From: Trichuris trichiura
Lineage: Eukaryota; Nematoda; Enoplea; Trichinellida; Trichuridae
Length of the DNA stretch: 64,000 nucleotides
Reading direction: 5' to 3'
Assembly: GCA_037903355.1 (NCBI GenBank)
Contig: JBAJFE010000014.1
Location: 7,006,001-7,070,000, forward strand
Shown: positions 46,701-58,700 of the stretch, piece after piece
Numbering within the stretch: the stretch's first letter is position 1
Layout of the letters: each line of letters opens with the position of its first letter
The notes under the pieces: model-generated
Told to the model about the DNA's origin: nothing
Database searches by the model: none
The model's input: the letters and a program-made list of their open reading frames with translations, nothing else
Program-made: the position numbers and the translations under genes

Positions 46701-49700
46701 GAACACGTGCAAAGTAGTTGGCGCGGCATCACAATGAAGCATCAGTGGCACATGCACTGACTCGTATGTCGGTCTAACGCAGTGTGTCTCAACGTGGGCC
46801 CTGGGGCCCCCCGGGGGGGTCCTGGGAAATTTTAGGGGAGCCCTTTAAGCCAGGGGGCCCTAGAGGATAATGCGGCAGGACATTGTCCCAATAAACGGTG
46901 GGCCCTTACGAAGATTAGGGGGCCCCGGTGGGCCCTGACATGGCCTAGGAGAGTTCTGGGGCAAAAAAGGTTGAGAAACTATGGTCTAACGGATTAGCAC
47001 CGAAGAATTCTGCCGCACTGCAGCTGAATAGCCTTTGCAAGTGTCACTGATGCAGTTAGTGGTGACCCGTTCGAAAGAGCGAAAGCGAAGGAATTATTCA
47101 GCTGCGCATGAATTGAAGGTACGGGAAATACAAAGGGGCCTGCAGTGGTTCACGGTAAGACCACGTCTTAGCGATTCGTGAGAAACACCGGAGGTCAACG
47201 GTCTGAGCCGCGTCTTGCCTTGGTAAACTGCGTAAACCTCATTGTGCGTTATGTCTGTGCCGACGTCTAGTGATAGTATGCCATCGGGTGAAGGGTATGT
47301 CGTGCGTTTGCGTTTATTTTTTCTGAGCGCGTTTCTCTGATCAGGTAGAAACAGCCTCCAGCGGAACCACCGCCTTCGCCGTACTCTTAGCTTCACTGAA
47401 CGGTATGTACGCATGTTCGCGTTATCTGTCTCTCGTGCTTGAAACTGAACTCTTGTTTACGTTCAGCGTCTCTGCCCCTACGCAACTGTTTGTCGTCCGC
47501 GTCAATGCGGTACACTAATACTCCTAAGCGTAACGAAACACACACACATGTTCAGCTTTAGGCTTAGGCTAGGGCAGAGCAGGATGGCCGACAGAACTAC
47601 TGTACGGTGGCAGCTGGAATGGTAAAACACGTAGTCGCCATCGGCATTGTTTCATTCTTTCAGTAATACGCGCCCTGTCTGCACTATGCACCTCAGTGAC
47701 TGGTACGTACGCTTTTTCACGTTACGTATTTCCCATTGCTCGCATGCTAGTGTACGCATACTGTGCGCTACACACACACAGACACTATGTTCAGTCTTAG
47801 GCTTAGGCTAGGGCAGGACAAGATGGCCGGCTAGGCTGCTGTACAACGTCGCTGGAAAAGGGTTAGCGAGACGTTGATCCTTTGCAGTGCAGCACACAGG
47901 CACTAATGCACATTAGTGCACACCAATGCACGAACAATGCGATTACGGAGGCCATTTTTTCTGTGACGTAATAATCCCCACTTGACCTCCTTTGAAGTCG
48001 CCGCCTTCACTTCTGGGGGGTAAACTTTCAATAAGACCCCTTGTTTGTTTGTATACCATGTAATTTTGTCCGCTTCCATTTGTTTCATGTGTGTTAATTA
48101 TTTCTTTCTTCACTTGATCTATGCGTTCTTGTATCACGTCCATTTAGTGAGCAGGAATCGTAACGCGTCACGATATTTGCCCAAATTTCACTTATGTCTG
48201 CTCCTTGGTCGCGGTTGTAAGTCTGGTTGTGTCTTATGTATAGGGCTTCTTTGATTCTTCTTAATCGTAAGTTTTTTTTATAGCATAAGACTTTTGGGTG
48301 GAGTGCGTTGTTACATTGTGGGGCATGTTCTGTCACAGCAGAGGCCTGTTTAGCTTTCTCCATGGTGCTTATCGGGTCTAATATTGGTCTTCCTCATTGT
48401 GCGGTTCCATAGCCACTGCCATTAAGCATGGCCTTCGCATTATTATCCACAGACATAACGCACAATGAGCTTTACGCAGTTTATCAAGAAAAGACGCGGC
48501 TCAGACCGTTGACCTCCGGTGTTTCGCACGAATCGCTAAGACGTGGTCTTAGCGTGAACCACTGCAGGCCCCTTTGTATTTCCCGTACCTTCAATTCGTG
48601 CGCAGCTGAATAATTCCTTCGCTTTCGCTCTTTCGAACGGGTCACTAACTGCATCAGTGACACTTGCAAAGGCTATTCAGCTGCAGTGCGGCAGAATTCT
48701 TCGGTGCTAATCCGTTAGACCATAGTTTCTCAACCTTTTTTGCACCAGGGCTCTCCTAGGCCATGTCAGGACCCACCGGGGCCCCCCTAATCTTCGTAAG
48801 GGCCCACCGTTTATTGGGACAATGTCCTGCCGCATTATCCTCTAGGGCCCCCTGGCTTAAAGGGCTCCCCTAAAATTTTCCAGGACCCCCCAGGGGGCCC
48901 CAGGGCCCACGTTGAGACACACTGCGTTAGACCGACATACGAGTCAGTGCATGTGCCACTGATGCTTCATTGTGATGCCGCGCCAACTACTTTGCACGTG
49001 TTCACTAAACCTGACGACACCGTCTCTCTCGCTGTGCAACTAATCACACTTCATTGCGCAGTAGAGTCGGTGACTTTACTTTCATACTGCCGCCGTCACT
49101 TCAGGGGCCAACTTTTTGTTAGACCCCAAACAAGGAATAGACAATTATGGAACACGAAAACAACGGACACATAAACAGGAATCAACAATGGAAGAAAATA
49201 TTCAAAGACAAATCAACAGACAAATAACACTACCAGCTATAAAAAACATGAAAAGCCAGCTGACAGACACAATTTTATTAAAATCACCATTAGAAAAATT
49301 TAAAACACCCGCTTTAAACTATTTGAAACAATAGAAGACTGAAGTCACGCTCACATTTTATACCCATAATTTAGAACCGCTGAAGACTGGTCTCGAGTGA
49401 CCCGAAAGCTCCGGAGAAATAAACGTTTTTGACGGGACACGTCCTCCGTAATTAACGTCCATTCATCATGAAATATTAGTCCCGTACCAAGACATCACAT
49501 ATATAGGAAACTTCATGTCTATTTGTAGTGTACACGAGAAAGCGCGCAGGTTGTTTACAAATGATTCCATATTTTAAGCACGGGACTTGACTTTACGCGG
49601 AATTCGTTATACGCGGAAAGTCCTGGAACCAAAAACCGCGGATAACGAGGGCATTGCACCTGATGGACGCGCAACTAGAGGGATAAAAAGACGACTGGCG

Positions 49701-52700
49701 CAGGCATTGGTTAATGACAGATTAAACCATGGGTTTTCAAAGTGGACGATATCGCCCCTGGGGGGCGATGAGACAGCATGGGGGAGGGGGAGGGGGAGGG
49801 AACCCCGTGCGGGGGTGTTGGGAATCACATAAGAAGAACTCTTGCAGAATTATCCCTAGCGCAGGAAGGCGATCAGAAAGACCTTCGTATGAAGTGTCTT
49901 TCTTAACTTGTTTCTGCCAGAACTTTAGGCGGCAAGTTCAAAGGAGTTCAAGTGGGGATTGAACGCGCAATGAAACAATAGCGTTTTTCTTAGCTCAACC
50001 CGAACAGAAGTAGATGCGGCAACTTCAAAGGAGGTCAACTGAGGATTGAAGGCGCAATGGAACAATGGCGTTTTTCTTAGCTCAACTGAACAAAAGTAGA
50101 TGCGGCAACTTCAAAGGAGGTCAAGCGGGAATTCTTTACCGGTCATCCTATTCTGCCCTAGCCTAAGCCTACACATAAGGTGTATGTCCATTGTGCGCCC
50201 AGTGCCAGCAGTCCATGCACAGCTGTTCCACTCCTTCACGTCCACTGTTCCATTGCGCTCTTAATCCCCATTTGACCTCCTATGAAAGTGTCTGCTCCAA
50301 TTCCGTCGCTGACGAGTTAAGAAAGAGCCGGTGCGGCAACCTATCAGCTAAATTCCTTTCTCACCCTGATGGTCGCCTTTGTCATTCGTCCCTGTCTTTA
50401 AGCTGACATTTTGCGAGCGCAGAGTCTTCCTGCGAGTCTTACCGCTTGGACTCTTCCGTGTTCCTGTTTCGGCATCAGCGGGTTTTCGTTTCCGTTTCGT
50501 GTTCCACCATCATGTTACGGTATCTTACCTTTGTCCAAACCTACTCGTGTATGTATTTTTTTCTTCTTCTTGCCGTTTACTGCAAATAAACGGTATCGTT
50601 GCCGCACTTTCTCAGCCCTCTGATACAGCAACGACAAGAACCATCATTTCGTGGCCTTTTTTCAATGATGGAAGTAAGAAAGAAACGCAGGCAGTACAGC
50701 TGAGACTATTTGAAGCATGGTTTTATCCGATCACCTGCGAGTACATGGCTACCTCTATGTTTGATTTGTGGTAGAGCGTTTTCGAACGAATCTATGAAGC
50801 CACCGAAGTTACAAGACCACATTAATAGAGTACATCTAGACATGCGTGACAGGAACATCAGCTACTTTCAGTCGCTTCACCAGAAATTCTTTACAAGAAA
50901 AAAATTGCCACGTATGTTGTCAACGGCATCAGAAGAGAATAAAAGCGGCCTGCGTGCATCTTATAACATTTCCTTACTGATTGCAAAATGTGAAAAGCGA
51001 CATAAAGTTGGGGAAAAACTGTTGCTTCCCGTGATTAGCGAAGTTATCCAGACTGTGCTGGACATGTCACCAACCGAAATAATCAGAAAAATACACCTGA
51101 GTAATGACAGGGTGCAAAGAAGGATTGACTAAATGTGCTACGACGTAGAGAGCTGGACGGAAACAACTTGCGACAAAAGCAGCACGCAAGTCAGCCCCCT
51201 CAGTTGGCGCGGTTAAGAAGGCTCGTCGCTACCGCCTAGGAACAGCTGCCTTATTAGAGACCCGTCGCTATCAAAAACGTGCAGAGTTGGTAATGCGAAG
51301 ACTACCTTTCCAGCGACTGGTTCGAAAGATAACCCAAGAGTTTAAAGCTGACCTCCGCTTTCAAGTGTCCACTGTGTTAGCCTTGCAAGAAGCGACGAAA
51401 GCGTACATGGTTGGCCTTCTTGAGGGCACCAATTTATGCGCTATCCATGGTCGTCGAGTGACCATTGTGGCCAAGGATATCCAGATGGCTCAGCGTATTC
51501 ACGGAGAACGTGCTTAACGCGACTTTAGAGATGAAGACTTCAATCGCCTGTTGCTTTACGCTGAAGTTCGTTGGTTGTTAAAGGGTGCTTGTTTAACTTG
51601 GTTCCACAGCCTCTTTGACACAGAACTAGTACCTTTGTAATGTGTGATCCCTTTCCTGTGAGAAAATTAAAAGAAAAGCAAGAGAGACATCGCGTATCTG
51701 GTAGACTTATATTGCAAATTCAATGAAATGAACTTGCAGCTCCAAGGCAGTGACTTAAACTTGATTAACGAAAAGCGTTATATCGGCTTTCGTCGCGAAA
51801 TCGCAAATTTTCAAACGAATCTTGCGGGACGGTGAGTTCTATCAGTTTCCCCTTCTAGCTGCACTGAAGGAAGAAGAGGACATCGCTGAACATGAAGTTG
51901 AAGTGTACCGTCAGCACTACGAAATGCTGCACGTTGACTTCACGGAACGGTTCAGTGATATCCTTAACTTAAAAATTCCACAGCGGGTAATAGACCCTGT
52001 GTGCAGCGCAGGCGAAGTTAAGATGGAATTGCAGGAAGAACAAATAGAACTGCAAAGCAATGAGGAGCTGAAACTGAAAAGCGGATATCAGCAGTTTTGA
52101 TTACCGCGCGAAGGGAAATGTATCCGCCGTTATAGACTGCTGTAGAAAACTTGCTTATTGCGTTTCCATCATCTTATCTAGCGGAATGCAGATTCAGCGC
52201 GGTTACACAGCTGCTAAGTAGCAGGAGAAGTCAGCTGGATATAGAGAATCGAGGCGACGTTAGACTGATGGTGACAAAGATGCAGCCAAACATAGACAAC
52301 TTGCTCGTACTGCATCAAGCACACCCATCGCATTGAGTAGTCTCCGTTCATGTGCAGTCGCAAACTAGCATTATAGTTTTTTGGTAGGTTTTCGCTTAAG
52401 CGTTTTCACTTCAATCTGGTTCGTTGTCACTACAATTCTGTTTGGTGCGGGTAAAAAACAAATGGACGCACATCGTTTTTTTTGGAAAGGCTAGTGAATG
52501 TTTCTTGCTCATGTGACTTTATGTTCTGAAAAATGTGAGGAGATATGAAAGGCAAGCAGAAGTGTTTCCATCGTAAAATGGTTAGTGGGAAAGCACGAGT
52601 GGTGTACTTCGCCTTTCACACGACAAGGAGTAGAAGTCTTTTCTGCAAAATGTTTTCACGAATAGTGCCATTGCAAAACTTTTCCGGCCAGGAGCGAAGG

Positions 52701-55700
52701 AGAGAAAAGTTTGAGAACCTAATGACATCTCAGCTACGCCACGTCCTACCCTCCAGCGAATCAGCGGACCCAAAATTGACCAACCAGAATTGTGGAGCTC
52801 AAGCGCACAGAAACGTTTACAGGGGGCGATGGAGCGAAAAAGTTTGAGAATCTATGGTCTATCCACACCATTAGTTGTGAAAGCATTCATTTTAGCCTAT
52901 TTTAACTGATTTGTAACGGGTTCATTGAGTTCTATTATCTCTGGAAACCCTTTTTATTACTTCTTGTGGTTGTACTGAGAATCAGTGAACACTTGAAAGC
53001 GGATGATGCTACTTAGCGACCCGTCCCATACCCTAAGTCAGTATAGACTGCCAATGTTTGCGCAGTTCGATAAACGAGTGTTTAGGTCATTTCAAAAGCT
53101 TCGTAAGTGAACATGCAATGAGTATTTCGCCTTAGTTCGAAACCTATTTTGCTGCATTGAAGGATCATCTTTTACGCCGATTTTGTACAATACTATTAAA
53201 GCTACAACTCAGATTTATGAGACCTCGCTGTTTCACTGAGCCATATTGTGGCGTTCTTTGTTATAACGGGATGCTTTTGTAATGATAAAGTTAGTCGGCC
53301 CGCGTTATCCGCGGTTAATTCGTCCAAGATTTTGAGCATTTTACCGCGTTAGGCTGAATCCGCGTATTTCGTCCTGCCGCCTTGAATTCCTTCCGGAACG
53401 GTTATCATACCTAGTGAGCCTTGGAAGCTTGGTACTAGAGAATATAGCTACGAGATCAGTGAGACTGCGCTTTTCTAATGGGGCCAGGCATCAGAGTCCA
53501 GGCCGTTAGATACCAGAAAGGATGAAAGCAAAATTCTCTGTTGTAAATTTGTATGCACAGCACTCAGAGTTCGGTTGGGAGCTCTACTTTACTGTAGTCA
53601 CACGCCTAACTAATAAGCGCGGGGATTCATCGAAAGCATAACCTAAAAAGCGGAGAGAAGCGCTAGAACCAACCCATCAACAGTGAGTAAGAAGACGCAA
53701 CTGCTGAGCACTCATCTTGCGTTAGAACCAGCAAGACTCATCCGCAGAGTCATGGCCTATCCATTTCTGGCACCCCCTCTTAGGCTATGGCTTCTGCACT
53801 CATGCCTAGCATCTGCCGGCAACTCAGACGTCGAACAGAGGACAGTGTCTTGGTTAGCATGTCAGCAGGTTGTTCGTGACTTGGTGTATAATGTACAGCA
53901 ATTACATGGTCTTCGTTTTCTGCTCTGACGAAGTGATAGCGGACATCGATGTGCTTAGAGGGTCGATGAAACTGGATTGCTGGTCAAGTAGATTGCACCT
54001 TTACTGTCACTGAACAGACATCGCATTCGTTTGCTTTCTTCCCGGATCTGAAAGTAGCTGCTGCATCCACTTTACGTCCGGCTTCAGACATGGCCACATA
54101 TTCTGCTTCAACGGTTGAATGAGCTATGGCCTTCTGAGCTCTCGTAGACCATACAACAGGTCCACTGCCAAGTGTCGGAAGATATTCACTTGTTGACCAG
54201 CGGCCGTCAACATGACCAGCCCAGTCACTGTCAGAGTACGCTTTGAGCTGAACAGTTTCACTTGTTGCATCTTGCAGGCCTTCGTACCATTCTGGTTTTG
54301 AGCAGAATGTGAGCTTCAAGTCTTGCGTTCTTTTTAGATAACGGAAAATCCGTTTCACGGCTTTCCAGTGAAGCAGTCCAGGATTTTCAGCAAAATGGGA
54401 CACTTTTGACGTCTCAAATGAAATGTCCGGTCGAGAGCACGTCATGAGAAACATCAGCGAACCAACTGCAGCTTTGTAGGGTATTTTCAGCATTTCATTT
54501 CTTTCATCAGTCGTGCTTGGACTCATGTCCTTTGGCAGCTTCAATGAGTTACTCCCAGGACATGCAAAAGGCTTGCAGTTGTGCATGTTGAATTTTACTA
54601 GGATCCTTTCGATGTATGCTTTCTGTCCAATGACGATGGCTCTTCTGTTTCGATCACGGTGAATCTCGAGTCCGATGAAATATGACGGGTCACCGATTGT
54701 AATTTCGAATTCACTGTTCAATTTTCTGACAATGTCATTCAGAACTATTGTATCTGAGCAACAAAGAAGACCATCATCAACGTATAGTGCAAGAATGATG
54801 GTTTCTATAACGGTCCGTCAGACACATAGATACACTGATCAGCTTGCGCCGGCCTCAGGTTTAGTGTTGTCAAGAAGTCATGAAATCTTCTGTTCCAGGC
54901 TCTTGGTGCCTACTTCAGACCATATATTGCACGTTGCAACTTGCAGACTCGTTTGGACTGATTATCGTAACACGGAGGTTGATGCATGTAGATCACTTCG
55001 TCAATAGTTCCATGCAAGAACGCAGTTTTAACATCAAACTGCAGGATCTTTAAGTCCTCATCCGCAGCTACGGCTAACACTGTACGAATTGAGTCATAGC
55101 GAACAACTGGTGCAAAAGTCTAGAAATAACCGATTTCTGGAGGTTGTGTGAATTCCTTTGCGACAAGTCTGGCCTTGTATCTGTCCACACTTCCTTTAGG
55201 ACTTATTTTAGTTTTGAAAATCCATTTGCACTGCACTGTTTTCCTATCAGAAGGAAGATCAGTTAGCACCCAAGTGTTATTCTTCTGCAGCGCTTCATCT
55301 TCTTCATTCATGGCTTCTTTCCATTTGTGTGCCTCTGAGCTTCCAAGCGCATCTTCCACGCTTTCAGGGTCAGCATGTACAAGCATTGCTGACGGACTAC
55401 TTTGTCTCTGACGAAGTTTCATTGTCAAAGGCACCGAGGGCTTTTCCCAGTTTCTGCTTCCAGGCCCCCTCTTAAGACCAAATTCTTTCTTGACAGTACC
55501 GGTGCACTCTACCAGGGCCTCTGTTTGATCCTCGTCCTCTGTCGAGATCCATGTTTCTTCTTCTCCCTCAAGAAGAACTACTTTCTTTACCGAAGACTCG
55601 TTAAACTTCACGTCCGTCACTTCTTCCACTCGATGCTTTCGAGAATCGTAGATCCTATAGATCTTATTACTCGAACCGTACCTAACAAACACCACTTTTC

Positions 55701-58700
55701 TCGCCTTTGCGTCGAGTTTCTTTCTGTGCTGTGCTGGCAACCACACGTACGCGTCGCAGCCGAACACTCTACGGTGTCCAACTGAAGGACGTTTTCCGAA
55801 CCATCGCTCGTAAGGCGTTGCAGTGTTTTCTTTACGGTTTCGTACGCGACTCATAAGATAAGCAGCTGTACGTACAGCTTCTACCCAAAGGCATTTCAGC
55901 AGATTTCTGGCGCATAGCATTGACCTTGCCTTTTCAACAAGAGTTCTATTCTTCCGTTCAGCCATGCCGTTACACTCAGGAGTGTACGGTGGGCTCTTCT
56001 CGTGAAGTGTTCCGTTCTCCACAAGAAAGTCGCTGGCGGTCTTGTTAACAAACTCTGTTCCGCTGACTGACCGTAGACGCTTCACCGCAGGTTCTGTCTC
56101 CCGTTTTACCTCACTTATCACGGACCTCAAGCATTTAAGGACATCCACTTTCCGTTTCATGAAGTACACCTTACGGTATCCTGATGACTCATCCTTAAAG
56201 CAAATGAAGTAACGACTACCACCAACAGAAGGCTGCACAAACGGCCCGCAGACGTCTGTGTGTAGTATCTCGCCAGGAAGGCAATTTCGTCGTTCGATGA
56301 CTTCTTCGTGCGGCTTACGTGACATAGAGCCAAAAATACAGCCTTCGCAGAAAAACTTCTGCTTTTCTGTGATTTGGAGTCCATCAACAAGGCTTCGCTC
56401 ATTCATCACTTTAATCCTGTCGGTGCTAACGTGCCCAAGTCGTTGTTGCTACAGTTCCAATGAAACGCCTCCAGCGGCAACAGCAATCGCAGACAGAAGA
56501 GGTTGAGAAGGCCGACGAATGAGTAACATGCACAAATCACCATCTTTGTATCCCACTAGGTCAGTCTTTCCTTCCTTCGCTAAACTGACCGTCTCGCCTT
56601 CAATCGTAATCTTGTACCCACGAGCAGCTGCAGCTCCAAGGCTAAACAGGCAGCTTGATCCAAATTCAGGTACGTAGAGGACGTCATTGAGGGTAGGCAG
56701 AATCCACGCTTTTCCGTTGTACACTTCAACATCAACAGTTCCGACTCCAACAGTGTAAAGAAGCTTGTCATCACCCACTCGCACTCCACAAGGGTCGATT
56801 TCTTTAAACGTGGAGAACCAATGCCGATTACGAGTGATGTGTTTGAAGGCGCCAGAATCAGCGATCCATCCGTCATTTCTCTCTTGACGTAATTCTACGT
56901 TCGTCCGTACGACGAAGCCACCAAGAGTCGGCCGGTCATTTTTCGGATTCAGTGCAGCCGTAACCATGCTCTTTTTGTTGCGGCATTCCCTCCGGATGTA
57001 ACCTTTCTTTTTGCAACGCTAACATACCACGTTTTTGTACCTGTGCGCGTTGTTTGCGTTCTTCGGCCAATTGCGAGGTTTTCTTCCAACGAACGCATCA
57101 CCAACGGCTTCTGTTTGCGCAGAATGGCTCAACTGATCCGATTCGCAGGCAAGCAACTGTGACGTCAGATCAGAAAGTTTCGCAAACTTCGATGCAGACA
57201 CAGCCTCCACGACTGACGGCGAACTCGGACGGAAGGGATTGTACAGCTTTTCCGACAATTGTAGCGTCGTCTAACACAATGTTCAATAACTGCATTTTGT
57301 TAACGATGACATCCAGCCCAGCAATAAACGAGGCAACATTCATACCAGGTTTCCACGTGTACGCATGAAACAGTGAAGACACCAGAAGTTTATTGCTCAC
57401 CGTAGCCTGCTCCTTGATGCTTATGATGGTGTCCATCATCTCTTTGGACGTCTTGCAGGAACGGATAAAAGCACGATGAAAGTCATCAAGTGACCGAGAT
57501 GATACTCCTAGCGACATCATCCCTCTTCTTCCAGGCTTTGAATTTGTCATCGCCCACAGCCGGGCACAAAGTCTCTCCACTCACTAGATCAGAGCAATCC
57601 CGGGCTTCTAAGATGACCTCAATTTCAAACTTCAAGCGCAGGTAGTTTTCACCGTTCAGCTGAACCAGGCCTCTTTCCAGTTCCATCACTTGTTCGCAGC
57701 AGCGGTATTCTGATCAATACAGATCCACTCGCAACTTCTTTGCTGACGTAACAGTCCTCAGACAGCGTTAACTCACAACGAACAGAAGCGCAGGCTTCAA
57801 CGAATACACTTTCGAACAAATGGAACTTACAGGCGTTCGTGTTGACAACTTCCTCAACTTGGTGCTCAGCAGCTAGCGCAGAGGAAATGTGCTGGGCCTA
57901 TAACCTGTTGTAAATTTGTATGCGCAGCACTCAGAGTTTGGTTAGGGGCTCTACATTACTGTCAGCACACGCCTAACTAACAAGCACGGGGATTCGCCGA
58001 AAGCATAACTTAACGAGCAGAGCGAAGCACTAGAACCAACCCATCAAGAGTGAGTAAGAAGAAGATGCAAGTGCTGAGCCCTTATCTTGCGTTACAACCA
58101 GCAAGACTCATCCGCAGAGTCATAGCCTATCCTTTTCTAACATTCTCTTTCTTTAAACTAGTGGGAATCTCCTTGCTTTGATGAGCTAAGTGATGTACTG
58201 GTGCGCGGAATGGGTACAGAGCAGGGGAAATATAAAATACATAGGAGCACTTAAGCAGAAATAGTGAACATCACACAGAACACATCCACATAGAGCAAAA
58301 CGTCTACGGCAGAAACGTTTGGGGCATCATGAATCAATTTACCCACTTTGTGTAATTGGGCACAGATCCCCTAGAAAACGGCCAGTCCTAAGGTTTCACA
58401 AACTTGTTGGTAGCGAAACTTGTCCCCTTAAAATGTTAGTCTCCGCAGCTGCCGGAGCTTTATTTAAAAACATTGTTATGGGGAACTGTCTCTCCCTTTT
58501 CTTCGCTTCATCGAATAAATATTACAGCGGCTTCAACGAAGCCGTTATGCCTCGTATAACTATGATGTCACGTCCATGGATGGATCGTATTCAGCAATCA
58601 TATCCTTTAGGATCCCGCTTGCCGGAAAATACTGGCAAGCTTTTGCAGCATTCAATCTGAAGGTGTTTAAGCTACTGTATTTTCCATAGTGTCGTCGTCG

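Larger units (their letters stand above)
42845..47258. repeat. Left arm of giant inverted repeat
   Basis: This arm pairs with 48450-52856 (reverse complement; coordinate sums about 95,704 through most of its length). Differences are sparse: single-base changes and a few indels of 2-3 bp, and I estimate 98-99% identity. Contents: H3-bearing hAT (42845-45976), a 230-bp linker, PLE 3' end (46205-46576) and part of a GGGGTCT-family element with a nested hAT MITE. Confidence 0.95.
48450..52856. repeat. Right arm of giant inverted repeat
   Basis: Reverse complement of 42845-47258 with the same contents in mirror order. It ends exactly at the outer terminus of the hAT element (…TTTGAGAATCTATG). The 8 bp after it (GTCTATCC) match the element's inner flank (GATTAAAC, 49720-49727) poorly in either orientation, so this copy is not flanked by its own target duplication. 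Confidence 0.95.
49728..52856 (+). mobile_element. hAT transposon carrying histone H3, copy 3 (right arm)
   Basis: 3,129 bp, plus orientation: sub-terminal repeats (49915-50130), transposase N-terminus (50710-51132), H3 (51152-51517), AEVRWLLKG remnant (about 51518-51600), middle frame (51822-52100, frameshifted relative to the left arm by a 2-bp indel near 51770) and dimerisation end (52151-52336). Same hAT ends as copy 2. Confidence 0.88.
53539..58142 (-). mobile_element. Ty1/copia LTR retrotransposon, old and inactivated
   Basis: 3' LTR 53539-53772 and 5' LTR 57906-58142 (TGTTGTAAATT...CA ends), visibly diverged by roughly a tenth of sites. A 5-bp target duplication TTCTC lies at 53534-53538 and 58143-58147. 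A purine tract on the minus strand (AAGAGGGGG) abuts the 3' LTR. The primer-binding site (57888-57905) is complementary to the anticodon-side half of initiator tRNA-Met. Minus-strand order: gag (57689-57170), zinc knuckle, protease (56967-56449), integrase and start of RT (56409-55120), RT middle broken (about 55120-54721), RT end and RNase H (54721-53984). Confidence 0.9.

Noticed and set aside
45298..50406. Mirror-image ORF pairs around 45-50 kb as separate genes
   Set aside because: They are the two arms of one inverted repeat and mostly non-coding repeat sequence. The 71-, 73-, 77- and 81-codon pairs have no motifs.
44187..51517. H3 segments as functional histone genes
   Set aside because: No start codon near the N-terminus, first 14 residues missing in the arm copies, an internal stop in copy 1, and embedding within transposons.
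42845..52856. Palindrome as pure assembly artefact
   Set aside because: Arms differ by scattered substitutions and indels and have different outer flanks and unique spacer sequence. An artefact is not excluded, but an exact mirrored mis-join is unlikely.
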